Below, piece by piece: positions 7,873 through 15,371 of a stretch of 22,498 nt of DNA. Positions within the stretch are counted from its first letter, which is position 1; each line of letters opens with the position of its first letter. Position numbers and translations under genes: made by a program. This DNA comes from CAYJXJ01 sp964374095 (GTDB lineage: Bacteria > Elusimicrobiota > Elusimicrobia > UBA1565 > UBA9628). The notes below the pieces were generated by a model. That model was not told where the DNA came from. It saw only the letters and a program-made list of their open reading frames with translations, and ran no database searches. The stretch is from assembly GCA_964374095.1 (NCBI GenBank), contig CAYJXJ010000066.1:1-22498 (forward strand), in the 5' to 3' direction.

Positions 7873-9197
7873 TAGAGCAGGGTGCGCGGATTCTCGAGGT
7901 GTTTGATCAGGGTGTTCATGAAGTGGGCGGCCTGGGCGCCGTCGATGACGCGGTGGTCGAAGGAGAGGGCCAGGGGGAGCCGGTCCCGCACGTGCAGGCC
8001 CCCGTCGATCACGACGGGCCGTTTCTGGATTTTCATGACCGCGAGGATGGCGACCTCGGGGTGGTTGATGATGGGCGTGGCCCACAGGCCCCCGAGGGGG
8101 CCGATGTTGGTGACGGTGAAGGTGCCGCCTTGGAGCTCGGCCACCGACACCTTGTTGGCGCGCACCTTCTCGGCGAGCGCGCCGACCGCCGAAGCCAGGG
8201 ACCAGAGGTCCTTGGCGACGCAGTCCTTGATCACCGGGACGACCAGGCCTTGCTGGGCCTGGGTCGCGATCCCGACGTTGAGGGCGTGCTTGCGCACAAT
8301 CGCTCCCCCCTCCTCGTCGAGGGAGGCGTTGAAGTCCGGATACTCGGGGAGGGTCTTGGCCAGGGCCCGCAGTATAAAGGGAAGGGTGGTCAGCTTGGTC
8401 CCCTTGCGCTCGGCCTCGCCCCGGAGTTCCCCGCGCAGGGCCGCCAGCGCCGTCACGTCGGCCTCGTCGACATGGGTGACGTGCGGGATCGTCCGCCAAC
8501 TGGCCGCCATCTTCTCGGCCGTGCGCCTGCGGATGCCGGTGAAGGGGACGCGCGTCTCGGCCCCCTCCGGGGACGGCGACCCCTGGGCCGCCACGGCGGC
8601 AGGTTCCGGTTTGGGGGCCGGGGCCGGCGGCGGGGGAGAGGGGGGCTTGACCGGGGCGATCGCGCCCATGACCACGGTCTTATCTTCGGCGGGAGTCTTG
8701 GCCGCGGGAACGCCGGGCGCGGGCAGGCGGGGACTGCTCTGCTGGAGCACGTCGGCCTCGGTGATGCGTCCCACGGGTCCGGTGCCCTTGATTTTCGACA
8801 GGTCCACGCCGAGCTGGGCGGCCAGCTTGCGCACCGCGGGCAGGACCTGGATGTCGGCCGCGGCTCCGAAGGCGGGTGCGCCGACGGGGAGGGTCGGCGA
8901 TCGAGTCGCGGCGTCGTGCGGGGCCGGGCGCGCCGCGGGAGCCGACGGGGCGGCCGGTTGGGGCAGTTCGAAGATGACGAGATTTTCATGGACCTTGATG
9001 CGTTGGCCGACTCCCGCCATCAGCTTGTGGATCGTCCCCGTCTTGGGGCTGGGGATCTCGACTTCGGCTTTGTCGGTGAGGATGCTGACCAGAGGCGTCC
9101 CCTCGGATATTTGCTGGCCCTCCGTCACGTGCCAACGGACGATTTCCCCGTCCGCGAGCCCTTCACCGACATCCGGAAGCTTGAATTCCCAATTCAT
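7872..9197 (-). CDS. dihydrolipoamide acyltransferase (E2) of a 2-oxoacid dehydrogenase complex
   Basis: The 441-aa core subunit has a single lipoyl domain (1-79) with the modified lysine K43 in TDKAEVEI. A peripheral-subunit-binding domain lies at about 118-151 (VLPAVRKLAAQLGVDLSKIK, GTGPVGRITEADVL). Two Ala/Pro-rich linkers (80-115 and 152-215) flank it. The catalytic acyltransferase domain (215-441) ends in the active-site motif FDHRVIDG with H415 and D419. Start ATG is preceded by GAGGAG overlapping the E1beta stop. Sequence pattern alone does not separate pyruvate from branched-chain 2-oxoacid specificity; both E2 types share this architecture. Confidence 0.94.
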   Translation of the reverse strand: MNWEFKLPDVGEGLADGEIVRWHVTEGQQISEGTPLVSILTDKAEVEIPSPKTGTIHKLMAGVGQRIKVHENLVIFELPQPAAPSAPAARPAPHDAATRSPTLPVGAPAFGAAADIQVLPAVRKLAAQLGVDLSKIKGTGPVGRITEADVLQQSSPRLPAPGVPAAKTPAEDKTVVMGAIAPVKPPSPPPPAPAPKPEPAAVAAQGSPSPEGAETRVPFTGIRRRTAEKMAASWRTIPHVTHVDEADVTALAALRGELRGEAERKGTKLTTLPFILRALAKTLPEYPDFNASLDEEGGAIVRKHALNVGIATQAQQGLVVPVIKDCVAKDLWSLASAVGALAEKVRANKVSVAELQGGTFTVTNIGPLGGLWATPIINHPEVAILAVMKIQKRPVVIDGGLHVRDRLPLALSFDHRVIDGAQAAHFMNTLIKHLENPRTLL

Positions 9198-9207
9198 GAC
9201 CCGCTCC

Positions 9208-10185
9208 TCAATACTCTAAAGTCTCTTTGGCGGCCTTGACGACGCGGTCCGCGTCCGGAACGTAGTAGCGCTCGAGTTTGAACAACGGCATGCGGATATC
9301 CCAGCCTCCCACCCGCCGCACCGGGGCCTGCAGCTTGAGCAGGGCCCGTTCGTGGATGAGGGAGCTGATCTCGGCGGCCCACGAGCCCGTGTTCGGCGCC
9401 TCGTGGGCGATCAAGACGCGTCCGGTTTTCGCCGCCGATTCGAGGATGGCCGGCAGGTCCAGGGGCGCCAAGGCGCGCAGGTCCAGGACCTCGGCGTCGA
9501 CGCCCTCTTCCTTGAGCGCGTCGGCCGCCTTGAGGCAGGTGTGGACCATGGCTCCCCACGACAGGAGGCTGATATGCTTGCCGAGCCGGGCGATCCTGGC
9601 TTTGCCGATGGGGGTCTCGTAGGGCTTGGACGGCACCTCTCCCTTGCATGAGAAGTAGAGTTGCTTGGGCTCGAAGAATACCACCGGGTCGGGGTCCTCG
9701 ATCGCCGAGATGATGAGGCCCTTGGCGTCCTCGGGGGTGGAGGGGATGACGACCTTGATGCCCGGCGTGTGGCAGAAGTAGGCCTCGGGCGACTCGGAAT
9801 GATGCTCGGGGGCGTGGACCAGCCCGCCGTGCGGCGCGCGCAGGACCATGGGGACCTTGTAGCGCCCGCGGGTGCGGTTGCGAAGGCGTCCCATGTGGCA
9901 GATGACCTGGTCCATCACGCTGGGTAGGAAGCCGTCGAATTGGATCTCGCAGACGGGGCGCATGCCGGCCATGGCCAGGCCCACCGATGCCCCCACGATC
10001 CCGAGTTCGGCCAGGGGGGTGTCGGCGACGCGGTCCGGGCCGAAGGTCTTCTGAAGACCCTCCGTCACCCGGAAGACTCCCCCGTTCAAGCCGACGTCCT
10101 CGCCGAGGAGCACCACCGTCTCGTCCATCTCCATGGCCTGGCGCAGGCCCTGGTTGATGGCTTGGACCATCTTGAGTTCGGGCAT
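9208..10185 (-). CDS. 2-oxoacid dehydrogenase E1 beta subunit (pyruvate or branched-chain)
   Basis: The 325-aa beta subunit of the TPP-dependent heterotetrameric decarboxylase. Family landmarks: VVLLGEDVGLNGGVFRVTEG (29-48), ADTPLAELGIVG (60-71), PHGGLVHAPEHHSESPEAYF (about 124-143), PGIKVVIPSTPEDAKGL and the C-terminal transketolase-like domain starting at ISLLSWGAM. GVNGGVFRATEG-type wording is seen in PDH beta subunits of Gram-positive bacteria, but BCKDH beta subunits are close. The ATG at 10183-10185 lies 2 nt after the E1alpha stop, with a GAGG 11 nt upstream; the longer open frame above it is antisense-like noise from E1alpha. Confidence 0.94.
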   Translation of the reverse strand: MPELKMVQAINQGLRQAMEMDETVVLLGEDVGLNGGVFRVTEGLQKTFGPDRVADTPLAELGIVGASVGLAMAGMRPVCEIQFDGFLPSVMDQVICHMGRLRNRTRGRYKVPMVLRAPHGGLVHAPEHHSESPEAYFCHTPGIKVVIPSTPEDAKGLIISAIEDPDPVVFFEPKQLYFSCKGEVPSKPYETPIGKARIARLGKHISLLSWGAMVHTCLKAADALKEEGVDAEVLDLRALAPLDLPAILESAAKTGRVLIAHEAPNTGSWAAEISSLIHERALLKLQAPVRRVGGWDIRMPLFKLERYYVPDADRVVKAAKETLEY

Positions 10186-10187
10186 AT

Positions 10188-11315
10188 TTAAGGAAACCTC
10201 CCTTCCACCGGAGGCAGGTCCTCGACCTCTTTCTTCTGCTTCTTGAGCTCGAGCAGGTCCTCCAGCTCCTGGCGCTGTTCGACGAGGTGCCAGGGCGCCG
10301 TCGCGTAGTTGTCGCTGAACATGTTGAGGGGATTGGGCGGCAGGGCCCCCTCGTACTCCTCGACCTCGGTCTTGATCATGGCCTCGGCCTGGTTGCGCAG
10401 ATGCATCTCCTTGTCGGTGTTCCAGAGTTTGAGCGATTCCAGGTGCTTGCGCAAGCGGATGATGGGGTCCTTGCGCCGCCATTCCTCGACCTCTTCGGTT
10501 TTGCGGTAGCGCGAGGCTTCGTCGGCCGTGGTATGGTGTCCCATCCGGTAGGTTTCGCACTCGACGATGGTGGCCCCGTCGCCGCGGCGGGCGCGCGCGA
10601 CCGCCTCCTGCACCACGGCATAGACGGCGAGAACGTCGTTGCCGTCCACCTGGATGCCGTGGACCCCGTAGCCCAACGCCTTCTGGGCGAAGGTCTGCGC
10701 CGCGCATTGCTTGGCGCGCGGCACCGAAATGGCCCACTGGTTGTTCTCGACGATAAAGACCAGGGGCAGCTTCATGACCCCGGCGAAGGTCAGGGATTCG
10801 TGGAAGTCGCCCTTGGAGCTCGAGCCATCGCCCAGATAAGTCAGGGCCACGTGGTCGGTCTTCTGGAGTTTGCAGGCCCAGGCCAAACCCATGGCCTGGG
10901 TGAGGTGGGAGCCCACGGGGATGGCGAAGATCATGTCGTTGTTGGACTCGGGGTAGCGCACCCCGCGGTCGTCGCCGCCCCAGTAGAGCAGGGAGTAGCG
11001 CAGCTTCATCCCCCGGGCGTAGTAGGCGCCTTGCCCGCGGTAGGTGGGGATCATCCAGTCCTTGGGGCGCAGGCAGAGGGGCGGGACGATTTGGGTGGCT
11101 TCTTGTCCCAATATTTGGGGGTAGGTGCCCAGGCGGCCCTGGCGCTGCAGGGCGAAGGCCTTTTCGTCGAAGAGCCGGATCTCGACCATCTTGCGGTAGA
11201 TGTCGATCAGCAAGGCCTGCGGGATGTCCACCTTGACCGCGGGGTCGGCCTTGCCGTCGAGGTCGAGGACCTCGAGCCGTTTGATGGAGAAATGGGCGAC
11301 TTCCTTAAGTGCCAT
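10188..11315 (-). CDS. 2-oxoacid dehydrogenase E1 alpha subunit
   Basis: The 375-aa alpha subunit, which binds TPP and decarboxylates the 2-oxoacid. The TPP motif begins LGDGSSSKGDFHESLTFAG (about 162-179) and ends VENNQWAIS (about 189-197). The E1-specific loop MGHHTTADEASRYR is present, as is RLGTYPQILGQEATQI near residue 65. The C-terminus ends in a charged, Lys/Glu-rich tail (LEDLLELKKQKKEVEDL). ATG at 11315 is preferred because AGGAG lies 7-8 nt upstream; a GTG at 11321 is in frame but only 1-2 nt from that site. The start lies 11 nt inside the 3' end of lipA. Pyruvate versus branched-chain specificity is undecided. Confidence 0.93.
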   Translation of the reverse strand: MALKEVAHFSIKRLEVLDLDGKADPAVKVDIPQALLIDIYRKMVEIRLFDEKAFALQRQGRLGTYPQILGQEATQIVPPLCLRPKDWMIPTYRGQGAYYARGMKLRYSLLYWGGDDRGVRYPESNNDMIFAIPVGSHLTQAMGLAWACKLQKTDHVALTYLGDGSSSKGDFHESLTFAGVMKLPLVFIVENNQWAISVPRAKQCAAQTFAQKALGYGVHGIQVDGNDVLAVYAVVQEAVARARRGDGATIVECETYRMGHHTTADEASRYRKTEEVEEWRRKDPIIRLRKHLESLKLWNTDKEMHLRNQAEAMIKTEVEEYEGALPPNPLNMFSDNYATAPWHLVEQRQELEDLLELKKQKKEVEDLPPVEGRFP

Positions 11316-12222
11316 GGGCACGCTCCTGGATCAGGTCTTTGAGGAAGAGCTCCCCGGCGCGGTAAGAGCTCCTGACGAACGGCCCGGCCGCGACGTGCAG
11401 AAAACCCAGCTCTTTGGCCCGGGCGCCGAGCCCGGCGAAGTCCTCGGGGGAGACGAACTCCCGGACCGGGAGTTGGCGCCCGGAGGCCGAGGGCCTCAGA
11501 TATTGGCCCAACGTCAACAGGGAGACCCCGGAATCGCGCAGGTCCCGGAGGCTTCGCAGCACCTCATCCCGGCTCTCCCCCATGCCGAGCATCAAGGAGG
11601 ACTTGGTCAGGGACGCGGGCCTGAGCTCGCGCGCCTTCTCAAGAACTTCCAGGGACAGGCGGTAGCTGGCCCGCGGATCGCGGACGGTCGGGGAGAGGCG
11701 CTCCACGGTCTCGAGGTTGTGCGAGAAAACATCCGGACCGGTCTCCAGAATCGCAGTCAGGGCCGCGCGATCCCCGGAAAAATCCCCGGATAAGAATTCG
11801 AGGACCAGGTCCGGGCATTCCGCGCGCACCGCGCGCAGACAGGCGGCCGCGTGGCCGGAGCCCTGATCGGGAAGATCGTCGCGGCAGACCATGGTGACGA
11901 CCGCGTACTCAAGCCCCATCTCCGTGACGGCTTGCGCCAGGTGCGCGGGTTCTTCGGGGTCGGGCGGCGAGGGTTTGGCCGCGGCCCAGACCGAACAGAA
12001 GCGGCAGGTACGAGTGCACTGGGAGCCCAGGACCATAAAGGTGGCCGTGCCCAAACCCCAGCATTCCGCGAGGTTAGGACAGCGCGCCTCTTCGCACACC
12101 GTCGTTAAACGGCGCCGGCGGGAGACTTCGCGGATGCGGTCGTAGTTCTCCCCGCCCGGCAGTCCGACGCGAAGCCAGGACGGGAGGCGCCCGCCTGCGG
12201 CCGGAGCCGCGGCGCTACTCAT
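11305..12222 (-). CDS. lipA: lipoyl synthase LipA
   Basis: Radical SAM enzyme that inserts two sulfurs into the octanoyl group on E2. The 305-aa protein shows both cluster motifs. The auxiliary [4Fe-4S] site is CEEARCPNLAEC (about 44-55) and the radical-SAM site is CTRTCRFC (about 70-77). The C-terminal RSSYRAGE provides the serine ligand of the auxiliary cluster. Start ATG at 12222 overlaps the trxB stop by 8 nt; the longer open frame upstream belongs to the trxB region in another frame. Together with lipB it makes the operon self-sufficient for lipoylation of E2 K43. Confidence 0.96.
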   Translation of the reverse strand: MSSAAAPAAGGRLPSWLRVGLPGGENYDRIREVSRRRRLTTVCEEARCPNLAECWGLGTATFMVLGSQCTRTCRFCSVWAAAKPSPPDPEEPAHLAQAVTEMGLEYAVVTMVCRDDLPDQGSGHAAACLRAVRAECPDLVLEFLSGDFSGDRAALTAILETGPDVFSHNLETVERLSPTVRDPRASYRLSLEVLEKARELRPASLTKSSLMLGMGESRDEVLRSLRDLRDSGVSLLTLGQYLRPSASGRQLPVREFVSPEDFAGLGARAKELGFLHVAAGPFVRSSYRAGELFLKDLIQERAHGT

Positions 12223-13141
12223 GGCCCGCCAAGAACCGCTCCGCCTCGAGCGCGGCCATGCAGCCCGTGCCGGCCGCGGTGACGGCCTGGCGGTAGCGCG
12301 AATCCATGACGTCTCCCGCCGCGAACACGCCGGGGACCGAGGTGCGCGTGCGGGGGTCGGCCGAGATGTAGCCCGCGGCGTCGAGCTTGAGTTGGCCCGC
12401 GAGGAAGGCCGAGTTGGGAGTGTGTCCGATGGCGACGAAAAGGCCGTGGCAGGACAGGTCCTGAGACTGTGAGGTTTTGACATGCGTCACGCGCACGCCC
12501 GTGACCGTGTCGGAGCCGAGGACGTCGGTCACGGCCGATTCGAGCAGCCAGGAGATCTTGGGGTTGTTGCGCGCGCGGTCCTGCATGATCTTCGAGGCCC
12601 GGAGGGAGTCGCGGCGGTGGACGATGGTGACCTTGGACGCGAACTTCGTCAGGAATGTGCCTTCCTCCATGGCGGTGTCTCCCCCGCCGACCACGAAGAC
12701 CTCCTTGCCCTTGAAGAAGAAGCCGTCGCAGGTCGCGCAGGCCGAGACGCCCTTTCCCTTGAGCTTCTTCTCCGACTCGAGCCCCAGCCACTTCGCGTCG
12801 GCGCCGGTGGCAACGATGACGGTATCGGCAAGGGCGGTCTTGCCTTCGGTAGTCTCAACGTGAAACGGACGGCGGCTGAGATCGACTTTCGACACGTACT
12901 CGGGGATGATCTCGATGCCCAGGCGCCGGCACTGTTTGTACATACGTTCCATCAGTTCGGGGCCGAGTATGGGTTCCGGAAAGCCGGGGTAATTCTCCAC
13001 GTCGGAGGTGATCATGAGCTGGCCGCCCATGGCGACCCCACCGAAGATCAGGGGCGAGAGGTTGGCCCGGGCGGCGTAGATTCCGGCCGTGTAGGACGCC
13101 GAGCCGGAGCCGATAATGACAACGTTTCGGGAATTAGGCAT
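12215..13141 (-). CDS. trxB: thioredoxin reductase (or close homologue)
   Basis: NADPH-dependent flavoprotein disulfide reductase, 308 aa, the usual bacterial length. The FAD motif is IIGSGSASYTAGIYAARANL (9-28); the usual GSGPAG is here GSGSAS, a minor variant. The redox cysteines are C135 and C138 in CATCDG. The NADPH motif is VGGGDTAMEE (151-160), and the C-terminal FAD motif is VPGVFAAGDVMD. It heads the operon: lipA starts 8 nt inside its 3' end. No thioredoxin gene lies nearby. The start codon forms one half of a 17-bp palindrome shared with the divergent glycosidase gene. Confidence 0.93.
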   Translation of the reverse strand: MPNSRNVVIIGSGSASYTAGIYAARANLSPLIFGGVAMGGQLMITSDVENYPGFPEPILGPELMERMYKQCRRLGIEIIPEYVSKVDLSRRPFHVETTEGKTALADTVIVATGADAKWLGLESEKKLKGKGVSACATCDGFFFKGKEVFVVGGGDTAMEEGTFLTKFASKVTIVHRRDSLRASKIMQDRARNNPKISWLLESAVTDVLGSDTVTGVRVTHVKTSQSQDLSCHGLFVAIGHTPNSAFLAGQLKLDAAGYISADPRTRTSVPGVFAAGDVMDSRYRQAVTAAGTGCMAALEAERFLAGHE

Positions 13142-13144
13142 AAT
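13116..13144 (+). promoter_or_regulatory. candidate promoter of the GH1 glycosidase gene (leaderless)
   Basis: ATGACA (13116-13121, 5 of 6 to TTGACA), a 17-bp spacer and CATAAT (13139-13144, 5 of 6 to TATAAT). The predicted start of transcription near 13151 is only about 2 nt before the ATG at 13153, and there is no Shine-Dalgarno sequence. The promoter lies within the trxB coding region. Confidence 0.45.
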
Positions 13145-13155
13145 CTCGGATTATG
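13139..13155. repeat. 17-bp palindrome spanning both divergent start codons
   Basis: CATAATC-TCG-GATTATG is a perfect 7-bp inverted repeat with a 3-bp spacer. Its left CAT is the reverse-complemented ATG of trxB and its right ATG starts the glycosidase. Each arm also reads CATAAT, a possible -10 box on its own strand. A shared operator or mirrored promoters are both possible; chance symmetry is not excluded. Confidence 0.6.
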
Positions 13156-14433
13156 ACGGACGCGATTATAACATTTCCAAAGGATTTCCTCTGGGGAGCG
13201 TCCACCGCATCCTACCAGATCGAGGGGGGCAACCGCCTCTCGGCCCTGGCGGACTGGGAGCGGCGCAAGGGTTGGGAGGTCTGCGGCGACGCCGCCGGTT
13301 CCTGGGAGCGGTTTGGGGAGGACCTGGCTTGCCTGAAGGAGCTCAAGGCGGGGGCCTATCGATTCTCCGTGGAGTGGTCGCGCCTCCAGCCCGAACCCGA
13401 CCGCTTCGACGAGGACGCGCTCCGGACCTACGCAGGCTGGGCCCGGCGGCTGCGGGAGTCAGGCATCCGGCCGTTTGTCACCCTGCATCATTTCTCCGAG
13501 CCGGCCTGGCTGTTGAAAGCCCACCCGCGCGGCTGGCTCGATGCAGCGGTGGGACCGCGCTTCCTGCGCTTTGTCGAAAGGGTCGCCTCGGCCCTGCGGG
13601 AGGATGTGATGGACTGGGTGGTTTTGAACGAGCCCATGGTCTTTCTGGTCGGCGCCTACGGGATGAGGTATTTCCCCCCGGGAAAATTCATGCTGACCAA
13701 CGTGCGGGGAGACTTCCTCAAGCGGCTGGTGCCCAACTTCGCCCGGGCGCATAACGAGGCCTACAAACTCCTCAAAAGGGGGCAGCCCGCGGCCCAGGTG
13801 GGCTATGCCCATCACGTCACCGCCCTCGAGCAGGCCTCCGTCGGCGACGATGGCGCCGTCGCGGACTGGGATTGGTTCATGCACCGGCACTGGCTGGAGT
13901 TGACCGCCGGGTATTTCGATTTCATGGGGCTCAACTACTACACCCGTATTTTCGTGCATCGCTCGAAGCTCCCATTCATGCCCATGGGCGTGGTTCCGGG
14001 CTACGCCGAATTCGAGCACGGGGTGACGCCGTGGGTGTTCCGTCTCCTGGGCGGACGCCGCGGCGCGCGTCCCCGCAGCGGTATGGGTTGGGAGGTGGTC
14101 CCGGAGGGATTGGGACGGGTGGTCGCGGACATGTACCGGGCCTCGGGCAAACCCGTCTACATTCTGGAGAACGGCATCGACGACCGGGATGGGACCGCCC
14201 GCGACTCCTTCATCCGCTCGCATCTCACCGCCCTGGCCGGCGCCATGCGCGAGGGAGCCGACGTGCGCGGCTACTTCCACTGGTCCCTGCTCGACAACTA
14301 CGAATGGGGCTCCTACAAGCCGCGCTTCGGCCTCTATGACCGCCAGCGCCGGCCCGCGGCCGGAGCCGAGCTTTACCGTGAGATCGCCGCGACCGGCAGG
14401 CTCGCGGCCGAGGAGCCCGCCCTCCTTGGATAG
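13153..14433 (+). CDS. glycoside hydrolase family 1 beta-glycosidase
   Basis: A 426-aa TIM-barrel glycosidase with the GH1 opening FPKDFLWGASTASYQIEG (8-25). The acid/base glutamate is E160 in LNEPM and the nucleophile is E339 in ILENGI. The aglycone-side tryptophan motif WSLLDNYEW lies near the C-terminus. Retaining hydrolysis of beta-linked glucosides or galactosides is expected; the natural substrate is not evident. There is no signal peptide, so it acts in the cytosol. It is transcribed divergently from trxB across an 11-bp gap. The folB start codon lies inside its last codons. Confidence 0.93.
   Translation: MTDAIITFPKDFLWGASTASYQIEGGNRLSALADWERRKGWEVCGDAAGSWERFGEDLACLKELKAGAYRFSVEWSRLQPEPDRFDEDALRTYAGWARRLRESGIRPFVTLHHFSEPAWLLKAHPRGWLDAAVGPRFLRFVERVASALREDVMDWVVLNEPMVFLVGAYGMRYFPPGKFMLTNVRGDFLKRLVPNFARAHNEAYKLLKRGQPAAQVGYAHHVTALEQASVGDDGAVADWDWFMHRHWLELTAGYFDFMGLNYYTRIFVHRSKLPFMPMGVVPGYAEFEHGVTPWVFRLLGGRRGARPRSGMGWEVVPEGLGRVVADMYRASGKPVYILENGIDDRDGTARDSFIRSHLTALAGAMREGADVRGYFHWSLLDNYEWGSYKPRFGLYDRQRRPAAGAELYREIAATGRLAAEEPALLG
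13165..13170 (-). promoter_or_regulatory. candidate -10 box for the trxB-lip operon
   Basis: A perfect TATAAT on the minus strand inside the first codons of the glycosidase gene, in a local AT-rich patch. It would give a leader of about 17 nt before the trxB ATG. No good -35 is visible at 16-18 bp spacing. The alternative CATAAT at 13150-13155 would give a leaderless message. Confidence 0.4.
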
Positions 14434-14821
14434 GATCTGGCTCCTGGGCGTGGCCTGCCGGGTCCGTCTGGGCGTCCCGGAGGCTGAGCGGCGGCGGCCG
14501 CAGATGATACGGCTCGACGTCGGTTTGGAGCTGCCGACGGCCGCGGCGGCACGGTCGGACGACTTCAAGGCGACGGCGGATTACGTCGCCATCGAACGGC
14601 GCGTGCGGGCCTGCGCCGAGGGCAGGCCCCGCCGCCTGCTCGAGCGCCTGGCCGAGGATGTCGCCGCCGCGGCCCTGGCCTGCGACCGCCGCGTCCGCGC
14701 CGTGACCGTGCGCGCCCGCAAGCGGCCGGCGGTGATGCCACGAACTTCCGAAGTCGTGGTCGAGATCCGCCGCCTGCGGCGGGTTGCCTCCACCGGTGGA
14801 GGCAGCAGCCGGGATGGATGA
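14426..14821 (+). CDS. folB: dihydroneopterin aldolase (FolB-like)
   Basis: Cleaves 7,8-dihydroneopterin to 6-hydroxymethyl-dihydropterin in folate synthesis. The 131-aa product follows the FolB pattern: DRIWLLGVACRVRLGVPEAE (2-21), DYVAIERRV (52-60), LLERLAEDVA (71-80) and a VRARKRPAVMPRTSEVVVEI strand (95-114) with K99 at the expected catalytic lysine region. Start is TTG 14426, overlapping the glycosidase stop by 8 nt; no ATG is available before the conserved residues. The last residues (about 120-131) are encoded by palindromic repeat copy 1 and sequence beyond it. The natural C-terminus has therefore probably been replaced, outside the folded core. Confidence 0.78.
   Translation: MDRIWLLGVACRVRLGVPEAERRRPQMIRLDVGLELPTAAAARSDDFKATADYVAIERRVRACAEGRPRRLLERLAEDVAAAALACDRRVRAVTVRARKRPAVMPRTSEVVVEIRRLRRVASTGGGSSRDG
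14785..14804. repeat. palindromic repeat, copy 1
   Basis: TGCCTCCACCGGTGGAGGCA, a perfect 20-bp palindrome inside the 3' end of folB. It is flanked by T on the left and GCC on the right, as in copies 2 and 4. One base pair (G-C for A-T) differs symmetrically on both arms from those copies, a compensatory change that keeps the hairpin. Confidence 0.9.
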
Positions 14822-14827
14822 TATAAT
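14819..14827 (+). promoter_or_regulatory. extended -10 promoter (TGATATAAT)
   Basis: TGN followed by a perfect TATAAT (14822-14827). The TG overlaps the folB stop codon TGA. No -35 is recognisable, which an extended -10 does not need. Transcription would begin near 14834-14835, at the ATG of the phospholipase-like gene, so the message would be leaderless. Confidence 0.55.
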
Positions 14828-14834
14828 CTCCCCG

Positions 14835-15371
14835 ATGTTGCGCGTATCGTTCGCCTGTTTCCTGTTGTCCGCCCCCGCCGCCGCCTGGGACCGGCACGGA
14901 AGCCTGACGTCGAGGGCGGTGGCCTCTCTTCCGGGAGTTTCGGCTCCGGTCACGGTTGAAACCCTCGACGATTTTGCCGCGGCCTCGGGCCTGGGCGGCG
15001 CGGCGCGATTCCTGCGCGCCTTCAAGCTCAACCCCACCACCGACCTGCCGTTTGGCGCCGGGGAGAAGCCCGGCGATGCGATCTCCATCCGGCGTGTCCT
15101 TGAAGCCTACACCGACGAGCCCGATTGGGGGATGGACCAGGATCTCTTCGATCATTACCCCGAGCGTTGGAAGGACGACACCATCTACATGGGCGGCCGC
15201 GGCGGCGTTTCCAGATTACCTCCACCGGTGGAGGTAGCCGGGGTAAACCGGCGGACTACGGGTGCCTGGGGCCGCCCAGCACTCTTCGCGCCTCGGATCC
15301 ATTGTGGCTGCGGCACAGCAGGCGGATGTTTCCCGGGTCATCCGAACGGCCGCCCCGCGACCATGGAGTGA
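14835..15371 (+). pseudogene. exported zinc-phospholipase C-like protein, 3' part lost at palindromic repeat
   Basis: The ORF opens with a signal peptide (LRVSFACFLLSAPAAA, cleavage near residue 17) and mature W18-D-R-H21. Such a Trp/His start is seen in zinc-dependent phospholipase C / S1-P1 nuclease-like proteins, whose N-terminal residue binds zinc. Further on come EPDWGMDQDLFDHY (95-108) and IYMGGRGG (117-124). Recognisable sequence stops at about 15216, exactly where palindrome copy 2 begins. The remaining codons read through the repeat and the antisense of the HNH gene (PPPVEV, then Cys/Gly-rich nonsense) to 15371. Family members are much longer and need several more histidines, so the product should be inactive. 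An in-frame ATG at 14814 is an alternative start. The family call is tentative; the truncation is clear. Confidence 0.6.
15217..15236. repeat. palindromic repeat, copy 2
   Basis: TACCTCCACCGGTGGAGGTA, a perfect 20-bp palindrome, with left flank ATT and right flank GCCGG. It lies at the break point of the phospholipase-like gene and 19 bp beyond the stop of the HNH gene. Confidence 0.92.

Noticed and set aside
7899..9239. Long plus-strand open frames opposite the E2 gene (and similar ones opposite E1alpha and lpdA)
   Set aside because: Low-complexity Gly/Arg/Asp-rich translations caused by third-position GC; the minus-strand genes account for all conserved motifs.
10202..10219. Possible fifth copy of the palindrome (CTTCCACCGGAGGCAGG)
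   Set aside because: Only about half of the motif matches, without the symmetric arms; it is ordinary E1alpha coding sequence.
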